The position numbers and the translations under genes are program-made. Under the pieces are notes generated by a model. The model saw only the letters and a list, made by a program, of their open reading frames with translations, ran no database searches and was not told where the DNA came from. From positions 1 to 10,071 of the forward strand of contig JBHIFE010000046.1 of assembly GCA_046760985.1 (NCBI GenBank): DNA of 10,071 bases, given 5' to 3'. The DNA comes from JBHIFE01 sp046760985. GTDB lineage: Bacteria; Chloroflexota; Dehalococcoidia; Dehalococcoidales; RBG-16-60-22. Of this stretch, positions 1 to 4,793 are shown one piece after another. Each line of letters opens with the position of its first letter. Within the stretch, counting starts at the first letter, position 1.

Positions 1-215
1 TCCCTGAAGGTTTGAACTCCATTTATTCCCGGCATCTTTATATCCATAAAGATGACATCAAAGTGAGTTTTCTTTACTGCTTCAATGGCTTGGTAGCCAT
101 TCTCTGCGGTAACTACATTGTAGCCTTCATCCTCCAGTATTCCTCCCAAAGTCAGGCGTATGCTCTGAAGGTCATCAACTACCAACACATTGGTTTTCCT
201 TTTTCTCTTTTCCAA
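1..215 (-). CDS. Response regulator receiver-domain protein (partial, 3' end beyond window)
   Basis: The first 71 residues of a CheY-like receiver domain are visible. They contain the acidic pair D14-D15 in LVVDD, which helps bind Mg2+, and the presumed phosphoacceptor D58 in the motif FMDIKMPG. The Thr/Ser and Lys switch residues and any output domain lie outside the window, so it may be a single-domain regulator or carry an effector. The start is a TTG (213-215), chosen because an AGGAGG Shine-Dalgarno sits 6 nt upstream and no ATG fits. The gene begins 10 nt after the stop of the histidine kinase, whose stop codon overlaps this ribosome site. It is therefore very likely the cognate regulator of that kinase, translated by coupling. 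The N-terminus is Lys/Arg-rich (EKRKRK). Confidence 0.9.
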   Translation of the reverse strand, partial: MEKRKRKTNVLVVDDLQSIRLTLGGILEDEGYNVVTAENGYQAIEAVKKTHFDVIFMDIKMPGINGVQTFR

Positions 216-220
216 TTGAA

Positions 221-227
221 TCCTCCT
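221..227 (-). promoter_or_regulatory. Shine-Dalgarno overlapping the kinase stop codon; decides the TTG start
   Basis: On the minus strand the sequence reads AGGAGGA and overlaps the TAG stop (226-228) of the histidine kinase. It precedes the TTG start at 215 by about 6 nt. A strong site placed over a stop codon is the usual sign of translational coupling, here linking kinase and regulator levels. Confidence 0.75.
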
Positions 228-1791
228 ATGCGGCTGCCCTTAGTGGCAACTTTATATTAAGAGTGGTTCCCTTACCCACCTTACTCTTCACCTCAATATT
301 TCCCCCGTGTCGGTCAATGATTGATTTGCATACCGCCAAGCCTAACCCAATGCCTTTAGCCCTGGTGGTAAATAAAGGGTCAAAGATTTTATCCCTAGTT
401 TCTTCGGGTATCCCCTCACCGGTATCAGCAATTTCCACTTCCAGAAACTCCTTCCTCTCCCTGGCGCTGATTGTCAGCTTGCCTCCGTCAGGCGTGGCTT
501 GTACCGCGTTGGTAATCATATTGACTAATACCTGTTGAATCTGGTCGGGGTCTACCTCAACCTGGGGCAGTTCAGCATCCAGCTTTTTGGTCAGCTCAAT
601 GTTCTCCGGGATATGCATCCGTAACAGGGCTTCCTCAATCACGCTCCTTATCTGGGTAGGTGAGACCGAGGGCTTCCCCACACGGGAAAATCCCAGCAGG
701 TCGTTGATAATCTTATTAGACGAATTTATCTCGTCATCCATAATGCCAAGAAATTCCATAACTCTCGGCTCTTTCTGCGCCAGCTCACTCTTCGCCACCT
801 TTCCTTTTACATAGTAAACGGCGTTCCTGAGAGCTCCTAAGGGGTTCCTGAGCTCGTGCCCCACTCCCCCCGCCAGCTGCCCTATTGCCGCCAGCCTTTC
901 CGAGCGAATCAACTTCTCCTGCGTCTGTCTTAACTCCTCATTGCTAGCTTTAAGCTCCTCATTCATGGCTTCCAGTTCCTGGTTCTTTTCCTGGATTTCA
1001 TCCCTGGACTTTTGCAAGCTCTCTGTCATCTGATTGAAAGAGGTAGCCAGTTCACCCAGCTCATCTTTGGAGGTCACCTTAGCTCTCTGGTTCAGGTCTC
1101 CAGCGGCGATTTTCTTAGTAACCTCAGACAATCTGCTGACCGGTCGGGTAATAGAGCGGGTAAGAGCGATGCCCAAAAAGAAGGCAAGAATAACCGCCAC
1201 CGCCACAGTAGCAATCACCAAGTCTCTGAGGGTAGCCTGGGTCTGAATCAGCCCCTCCTGTCTCTCTTTCAGAATCTCCCGAGCGTGCTGAGACATATGC
1301 CTGACAAGATCCTCCAATTTGTACACGGTGTTTCTATATTCCTGATATTGGGGCTGCACCTCTTCATAGCTTCTGCCGGACAGCATCAGATTCTTGACTA
1401 CGGTCAGTTCTTGACGGCTCTGGGCTATCAACTGGGTTAGCTCATCGGCATGGTCTTTTACGACCGCCTCCTCTGGCAGACTCCAGATAGCCTCAGCATC
1501 CTGGGCGAGAGCCTCCCAGGCATTGTCCAGTTTCGTACTATACTCCTTCTGCTTAGCCGGGTTACCAACCTCACTAAACATAAAGAACTCTCTTTCATAC
1601 CACCGGGTCCCAGCCAGATTCGCTGCCAAGCCATCGCAAAAAGCCAGCTCTTCAATATCGATACTGAGGACGGCGTTGGCATTATTATTTACCCTCACCT
1701 GGGCAAACACGGCAACCGCCCCCACCAGCATAGTGATAGCAGCGCCAATCAAGAAAGCACTGATGAGTCTAGTACCAATTCTTTGCCTCAT
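226..1791 (-). CDS. Membrane sensor histidine kinase (sensor region, HAMP, coiled coil, HisKA, HATPase_c)
   Basis: Full-length 521-residue two-component kinase. A first membrane helix (about 9-30) and a second (about 189-211) flank a mostly helical 155-residue extracytoplasmic segment resembling four-helix-bundle sensors of chemoreceptors. A HAMP linker (about 211-263, with the RSITRPVSRL entry) follows. Next comes an NEEL-rich coiled coil (about 264-298), then HisKA with phosphoacceptor H312 in GHELRNPLGAL. HATPase_c shows the N box (N424, N428), G1 box DTGEGIP (456-462), F box FDPLFTT (470-476) and G2 box GIGLGL. The ATG has an ideal AAAGGAGG site. It lies 38 nt downstream of the CheR gene and 10 nt before the response regulator. 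Established: such kinases autophosphorylate on His and pass phosphate to a receiver. The stimulus is unknown. The pairing with CheR is unusual for a kinase that is not CheA. Confidence 0.95.
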   Translation of the reverse strand: MRQRIGTRLISAFLIGAAITMLVGAVAVFAQVRVNNNANAVLSIDIEELAFCDGLAANLAGTRWYEREFFMFSEVGNPAKQKEYSTKLDNAWEALAQDAEAIWSLPEEAVVKDHADELTQLIAQSRQELTVVKNLMLSGRSYEEVQPQYQEYRNTVYKLEDLVRHMSQHAREILKERQEGLIQTQATLRDLVIATVAVAVILAFFLGIALTRSITRPVSRLSEVTKKIAAGDLNQRAKVTSKDELGELATSFNQMTESLQKSRDEIQEKNQELEAMNEELKASNEELRQTQEKLIRSERLAAIGQLAGGVGHELRNPLGALRNAVYYVKGKVAKSELAQKEPRVMEFLGIMDDEINSSNKIINDLLGFSRVGKPSVSPTQIRSVIEEALLRMHIPENIELTKKLDAELPQVEVDPDQIQQVLVNMITNAVQATPDGGKLTISARERKEFLEVEIADTGEGIPEETRDKIFDPLFTTRAKGIGLGLAVCKSIIDRHGGNIEVKSKVGKGTTLNIKLPLRAAA

Positions 1792-1829
1792 GATATCCTC
1801 CTTTGCCCCTTTGTAGTAGGGCTATGCTT

Positions 1830-2678
1830 CTAATTGGTCCTAACCTTCTTCTTATATATTTTCGCCTTGCTATCAAGGCATTCCAGCTTCCCACACAGAT
1901 TACCTGTTGGCGTTTCCATCTCTCCCAGAACCAAGTAGCCAGGAGTAGTCAGTGAATCATACAGCATACCCAGTACCCTATCCTGAAGCTGCCTCTGCAA
2001 ATATATCAAGACATTGCAGCAAAATATGCAGTCCAGATCCAGAAGAGACTGCCGAATAGTTGCGGTTAGGTCAACGCAGGAAAAGTTGACCATTTGTCTA
2101 ATATCAGACCTTACCTCATACCCTTCTCCACGACGGGTGAAATACGTCTCCAAGATATTGCTGGGGAGATTTTCTACATCATCGGAGGAGTATATCCCTG
2201 CCTGTACTTCTTTCAGAGCCTGCCGACTAATATCAGTGGCATAGATTGAAATGTCAAAGTTCCGCCGCTGCTGCCCTAAGAATTCAGCCAGCATAATAGC
2301 GATAGAGTATGGCTCTTCACCCCGAGCACAGGCAGCACTCCAGAACCTCAGGCTTCTTTCCCCTCGTCTTTTCTTGTATGACACCAACTCCGGTAGCACT
2401 AGTCCAGCTACTTGGTGAAAAGTATATGGGCTTCTGAAGAAGCCACTTACCTTTATGGTGAGGTACTCAGCAAACTTTTGATACTCTTCGGGATGAGTGT
2501 CCAGATAGTGCATATAATCTAAGTATGTTTTCGACCCGGTAGCCTGAAGTCTTCTTTCCAGACGGCGCATGACCGTTCCACGTTTATAGCCGCGGAAATC
2601 ATATCCTCCACACCGATGCACCTTCTCCAAGAGGACATCAAGAACCCTAGCCTCATACTCGGCGACTGTATCCTCCAT
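1830..2678 (-). CDS. cheR: CheR-type SAM-dependent protein-glutamate methyltransferase
   Basis: 282 residues, the usual CheR length. The N-terminal helical domain (about 8-90) ends in the SGFFRSPYTF stretch, the counterpart of the family TSFFR segment, with R82 kept. The C-terminal Rossmann-type domain (about 91-280) has the SAM-binding motif SAACARGEEPYS (114-125), the acidic site D149 in YATDIS, and FCCNVLIYL (219-227). The last is the family FCRNVLIYF with Arg replaced by Cys. Family members methylate glutamates on chemoreceptor coiled coils. No receptor, CheA, CheW or CheB gene is visible here. It is instead the first gene of an operon with a HAMP histidine kinase and a response regulator. 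The ATG has a weak AGGA 7 nt upstream and a better AAGGAG 14 nt upstream, with no other start codon between. Family assignment is firm; the substrate is not known. Confidence 0.92.
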   Translation of the reverse strand: MEDTVAEYEARVLDVLLEKVHRCGGYDFRGYKRGTVMRRLERRLQATGSKTYLDYMHYLDTHPEEYQKFAEYLTIKVSGFFRSPYTFHQVAGLVLPELVSYKKRRGERSLRFWSAACARGEEPYSIAIMLAEFLGQQRRNFDISIYATDISRQALKEVQAGIYSSDDVENLPSNILETYFTRRGEGYEVRSDIRQMVNFSCVDLTATIRQSLLDLDCIFCCNVLIYLQRQLQDRVLGMLYDSLTTPGYLVLGEMETPTGNLCGKLECLDSKAKIYKKKVRTN

Positions 2679-2714
2679 ATCTGAGTCCTGTGCTCCTTAG
2701 ACCCTTGTGTGCCA

Positions 2715-2744
2715 ATTGTATTATAATAGGACAAAAAATGTCAA
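2715..2744 (-). promoter_or_regulatory. Predicted sigma-70-type promoter of the cheR-kinase-regulator operon
   Basis: Reading the minus strand, a perfect -35 TTGACA (2739-2744) is followed after 18 nt by TACAAT (2715-2720). Transcription would start near 2708, about 30 nt before the cheR ATG. A perfect TATAAT (2720-2725) also overlaps, but only 13 nt from the -35. The -35 is part of a small inverted repeat GACA-N5-TGTC (2730-2742). The -10 region is the self-complementary octamer ATTATAAT (2720-2727), so it could also serve plus-strand initiation. Confidence 0.6.
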
Positions 2745-2831
2745 TAGGCAAATAACTTAATTGCCCTTCATAAAAAGAAAAAAGGAAAGGTAAGAAAGGA
2801 GTTTCTCACAGTTTGTGTGAGGAGTGCTTCA

Positions 2832-2912
2832 TTGATAGAGAGCATAAAACAAATGATACCAAGTGGAAGTGGCTATATTCTGGACTTTTGGCAGAACTTT
2901 AACGAAATTTAA
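2832..2912 (+). CDS. Possible 26-residue ORF, perhaps the N-terminal remnant of a broken gene
   Basis: From TTG (2832) to TAA (2910-2912) the frame encodes 26 residues including MIPSGSGYILDFW. A GAGGAG ribosome site lies 7 nt before the TTG, a spacing unlikely to be casual. An internal ATG (2853) is an alternative start. From memory, a GSGYVLDFS-like segment near the N-terminus occurs in a family of hypothetical bacterial proteins. If so, this is the head of a gene whose body has been lost, since no continuation is found in any frame after 2912. It may equally be a chance ORF or a real micropeptide. Confidence 0.25.
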   Translation: MIESIKQMIPSGSGYILDFWQNFNEI

Positions 2913-2961
2913 ACAACATTTTTAGGGGTAATTAATCTTGAGACACTACAATGAAAAGATA

Positions 2962-2976
2962 GGAATAAATTATTCC
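2962..2976. repeat. Perfect inverted repeat ahead of the zinc-ribbon gene
   Basis: GGAATAA, one A, then TTATTCC: 7-bp perfect arms around a single central base. This is too tight to form an RNA hairpin loop, so a dimeric DNA-binding protein site is the more natural reading. It ends 11 nt before the first possible start (GTG 2988) and 29 nt before the preferred start (GTG 3006). Confidence 0.45.
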
Positions 2977-3005
2977 GTTCGGATAAGGTGGAAAAAGAGG
3001 TAACC

Positions 3006-3176
3006 GTGGCTTCGAGTATAGTCATAAATGGACAAGCTAAGAAACCGGGAAACGGGACAAAATTTGTCTTTTGTCCGTATTGTAGCCGGAAAGGATTTTA
3101 CAAGGTACGACACCGATATGAACGGTGCCGGTATTGTGGCTTACACCGAGTACTTTTACCTGGGCAAGACTTCTAG
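3006..3176 (+). CDS. Small zinc-ribbon protein, function unknown
   Basis: A 56-residue protein (62 if the upstream GTG at 2988 is used). I prefer GTG 3006 because AGAGGT lies about 5 nt upstream of it, whereas the 2988 start has no clear ribosome site. A CPYC pair and a CRYC pair, separated by 14 basic and aromatic residues (KGFYKVRHRYER), form a typical four-cysteine zinc ribbon. The flanks are basic, which in such mini-proteins usually goes with nucleic acid or protein binding; that is inference. It is convergent with the helix-turn-helix gene, 29 nt apart, and is not in an operon. The cysteine spacing argues that this frame is real and that overlapping frames are shadows. I recognise the fold class, not the specific family. 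Confidence 0.65.
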   Translation: MASSIVINGQAKKPGNGTKFVFCPYCSRKGFYKVRHRYERCRYCGLHRVLLPGQDF

Positions 3177-3205
3177 TGAATCTGGCAGTGATAGGATAAT
3201 TCCAG

Positions 3206-3415
3206 TTAGCTTCGCAAATATTTACGAACAGCTCTCTCCAAGAAGAAAACAGCAATATCATCCCGCCGAAATCTCCTCTCACCCCGAGGTCCAATACGAT
3301 ACGCTTTTATTGCTCCCTGATCGCTCCACCGCCTCACTGTGCCGGTATGCACATTGAGAAGATGAGCTACCTCACCTGTAGTCAACATATTGTTTATTTG
3401 TTCATAATGCGTCAT
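3206..3415 (-). CDS. Excisionase/MerR-like helix-turn-helix DNA-binding protein
   Basis: 69 residues from ATG 3413-3415. LTTGEVAHLLNVHTGTVRRW is a winged-helix HTH_17-type motif: the first helix recruits, and the second (HTGTVRRW) should lie in the major groove. The wing is GAIKAYRIGPRGERRF, and RRDDIAVFF closes the domain. The basic tail ends RKYLRS. An ATG at 3463 would add 16 residues but would overlap the upstream gene by 41 nt. The chosen start follows that gene's stop by 7 nt, giving a coupled pair. It is the last gene of a three-gene unit. Such domains occur in phage excisionases and in MerR-like regulators. With no integrase or phage gene nearby, a chromosomal regulator, perhaps autogenous, is the simpler reading. 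Confidence 0.8.
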   Translation of the reverse strand: MTHYEQINNMLTTGEVAHLLNVHTGTVRRWSDQGAIKAYRIGPRGERRFRRDDIAVFFLERAVRKYLRS

Positions 3416-3422
3416 TCTTTGC

Positions 3423-3617
3423 TTACCATTCCTCTCTAGAAACAGTCTCTGGTTCAGAGTCATAATTAGACCACCGGGTAAATATTGTCTCTGACGAAGC
3501 GTCCCTCATGATGTTTTTCCTCACATCCCTATATTGACCTTGATATTTAGGTACCTGCTCACCCCTAGCATCAAACACCATAACCATATTTTGAAGTCTG
3601 ATAACGGTTTTAATCAT
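3423..3617 (-). CDS. Conserved-looking 64-residue protein of unknown function, paired with the HTH gene
   Basis: 64 residues with a strong AGGAGG site 6 nt before the ATG, so translation is well supported. It starts with a beta-strand-rich hydrophobic part (MIKTVIRLQNMVMVFD), followed by a GEQVPKYQGQY segment, a charged helix and an end reading VSREEW. No signal peptide, membrane segment or cysteine pair is seen. From memory, Dehalococcoidia genomes carry similar 60-70 residue proteins directly ahead of a small helix-turn-helix gene, which supports the pair as a unit. Possible roles include an antitoxin-like partner or a DNA-binding cofactor, but nothing in the sequence decides this. Confidence 0.7.
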   Translation of the reverse strand: MIKTVIRLQNMVMVFDARGEQVPKYQGQYRDVRKNIMRDASSETIFTRWSNYDSEPETVSREEW

Positions 3618-3640
3618 GTTATCCTCCTATATTTATTGTC

Positions 3641-3859
3641 TTATTTTTCTCTTACACGCCTCTGGATTACTAATGAGACTATGAATACGGCTAGACCATA
3701 GAATAACCACATGAAGACGAGTTCAAATATGAATTTAGGGGCTAAACCCCAATTAACTATTACCAGACTCAACTCTACCGGTGCATATATAGTTAGAAAG
3801 AAAATTAGCAATACCAATAGACCGGTTATTGTATTTTTTCTACTCCGATTTACTTTCAT
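3641..3859 (-). CDS. Small two-helix membrane protein, function unknown
   Basis: 72 residues. A basic N-terminus (KVNRSRKN) precedes a first hydrophobic helix (about 11-34) and a second (about 40-65). The C-terminus QRRVREK is basic. The positive-inside rule places both ends in the cytoplasm. There is no known motif. It is the first gene of the three-gene minus-strand unit, 23 nt before the 64-residue protein. The start ATG (3857-3859) has AGGA about 9 nt upstream. A 10-bp tandem duplication places a second ATG ten bases earlier in another frame, giving a 9-codon overlapping upstream ORF (3840-3869). Confidence 0.65.
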   Translation of the reverse strand: MKVNRSRKNTITGLLVLLIFFLTIYAPVELSLVIVNWGLAPKFIFELVFMWLFYGLAVFIVSLVIQRRVREK

Positions 3860-3891
3860 TTACTTTCATCCTAAAGCACCAGAATTAATTG

Positions 3892-3921
3892 CTCATAAAG
3901 TCCACATTTAAATTCTGTTAA
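3892..3921 (-). promoter_or_regulatory. Weak candidate promoter for the three-gene small-protein unit
   Basis: On the minus strand TTAACA (3916-3921) and TATGAG (3892-3897) are 18 nt apart, matching consensus at 5 and 4 of 6 positions. Transcription would begin near 3885, leaving about 25 nt before the membrane protein ATG. The -35 overlaps that of the divergent plus-strand promoter. Confidence 0.3.
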
Positions 3922-3945
3922 AATCTTCTGAGGGTGTGTTATACT
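3918..3945 (+). promoter_or_regulatory. Candidate promoter for the 259-residue protein gene
   Basis: TTAAAA (3918-3923), then 16 nt, then TATACT (3940-3945). A start near 3952 would give a leader of about 32 nt containing AGGGGG (3967-3972), 11 nt before the ATG at 3984. It is arranged back to back with the minus-strand candidate, sharing -35 bases. Confidence 0.45.
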
Positions 3946-3983
3946 AATCCAAAGTCAGCGTAGTTCAGGGGGATCAGAGTGGA

Positions 3984-4763
3984 ATGAGCCGGTTAATAGA
4001 CAAGCTAAATCAGATAGCAAAAGTGGCACCTCAGCCTATGGGGTTTAGAGCCAAACAACCAGTCTCAACGAGGCAGAAAATACTGCTTATTGCCAGTTTG
4101 GTTCAAGCCGGTAATGTTAGTAAGTTGGCTGACTGTATTCCCAGTGCCGATGCTGTGCTGCTGCCTGTTGCCAAATTGAGTGCGAGAGCTAAAACCGTGG
4201 AAAAGATAGCCCGATGTATGTCTGATATCCCCTGGGGTGGATGGCTGGGGGATATCAGCCGGAAAGAAATAAGACCGATGGTAGAGGCTGGCTGCGATTT
4301 TATCGTCTTCCCGTCTAGTACAGCACTAGCCCTATCTCAGGATGATGAAATAGGCAAAATTCTACAGGTAGAGGCATCGTTAAGTGAGGGTCTGCTAAGA
4401 GCAGTTAATGTATTACCAATAGATGCAGTGCTTATTGCTGAGGAGCCAGAAAAGGAGCGTTTCCTTACTTGGCATCGCCTCATGCTCTTCCAGCGCTTTG
4501 CCGATTTATTAACCAAACCTCTGTTAGTTTCCGCCCCATTAGATGTGAGTGCTGATGAACTTCAGGTTCTCTGGAAAATAGGGGTAGATGGTGTAGTAGT
4601 AGAAGTGGGAATCGGACAGCCAGTGGGGAGATTCCAAGAGTTACGCCAAATAATTAATAAATTAACCTTCCCACCACGCAAACGGGAAAGAGTAGAAGCT
4701 TTGCTACCCCGTGTTGGTGAGGAGGCAGGTAAAGTAACTGAAACTGAAGAGGAAGAAGAATAA
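3984..4763 (+). CDS. Unrecognised 259-residue protein, possibly barrel-like
   Basis: I do not recognise the family with confidence. Strand-helix alternation is clear: hydrophobic strands at about KILLIAS (32-38), ADAVLLPV (55-62), WGGWLGD (84-90), CDFIVFPS (104-111), IDAVLIAEE (146-154), KPLLVSAPL (178-186) and GVDGVVVEVG (200-209), each followed by a helix. This, with the late GVDGVVVEVG segment, resembles (beta/alpha)8-barrel proteins that bind phosphate near the last strands. No catalytic motif of a named enzyme is seen. The C-terminus is an acidic tail of glutamates. The gene is single, with its own promoter, and convergent with guaB3 (30 nt apart). Part of the coding sequence is a perfect 11-bp inverted repeat. 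It is likely soluble and cytoplasmic. Coding status is well supported; function is open. Confidence 0.8.
   Translation: MSRLIDKLNQIAKVAPQPMGFRAKQPVSTRQKILLIASLVQAGNVSKLADCIPSADAVLLPVAKLSARAKTVEKIARCMSDIPWGGWLGDISRKEIRPMVEAGCDFIVFPSSTALALSQDDEIGKILQVEASLSEGLLRAVNVLPIDAVLIAEEPEKERFLTWHRLMLFQRFADLLTKPLLVSAPLDVSADELQVLWKIGVDGVVVEVGIGQPVGRFQELRQIINKLTFPPRKRERVEALLPRVGEEAGKVTETEEEEE
4222..4258. repeat. Perfect 11-bp inverted repeat inside the 259-residue protein gene
   Basis: Arms CTGATATCCCC (4222-4232) and GGGGATATCAG (4248-4258) flank 15 bases. The mRNA could fold here into a stable hairpin. The arms encode the mirror-like peptide DIPWGGWLGDI, so part of the symmetry may come from protein sequence. 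There is no U-tract, so it is not a terminator. Confidence 0.7.
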
Positions 4764-4793
4764 TTTTGCCGCTTAAGTGAAGCCGAAAACGCA

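Larger units (their letters stand above)
2679..2987. other. 309-base gap with no long gene; promoter, gene-like fragments and a palindrome
   Basis: This stretch contains the cheR promoter at its left end, then an A-rich purine tract (about 2771-2800). Two overlapping short reading frames of protein-like character (2792-2902 and 2832-2912) follow. A perfect inverted repeat (2962-2976) lies ahead of the zinc-ribbon gene. I see no RNA gene, no insertion sequence ends and no clear terminator. Confidence 0.5.

Noticed and set aside
1012..1440. 142-residue plus-strand frame
   Set aside because: It lies wholly antisense to the histidine kinase, whose domains are complete and in order; the translation has no recognisable motif.
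2720..2725. Perfect TATAAT as the cheR -10 element
   Set aside because: It is only 13 nt from the TTGACA; the adjacent TACAAT at 18 nt is the workable partner.
3028..3357. 109-residue plus-strand frame across the zinc-ribbon and HTH genes
   Set aside because: It overlaps two better genes, has no cysteine or domain pattern, and is antisense to the HTH coding region.
3206..3415. Excisionase-like gene as evidence of a prophage or integrated element
   Set aside because: No integrase, attachment-site repeat, tRNA gene or phage gene is present; the HTH family is also common in chromosomal regulators.
3416..3463. N-terminal extension of the HTH protein to ATG 3463
   Set aside because: It would overlap the 64-residue gene by 41 nt and adds residues without family character; ATG 3415 fits the operon spacing.
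4764..4793. Short hairpin GCTT-AAGTG-AAGC between the 259-residue gene and guaB3 as a two-way terminator
   Set aside because: Only a 4-bp stem plus one pair after a mismatch, and no U-tract follows on either strand.
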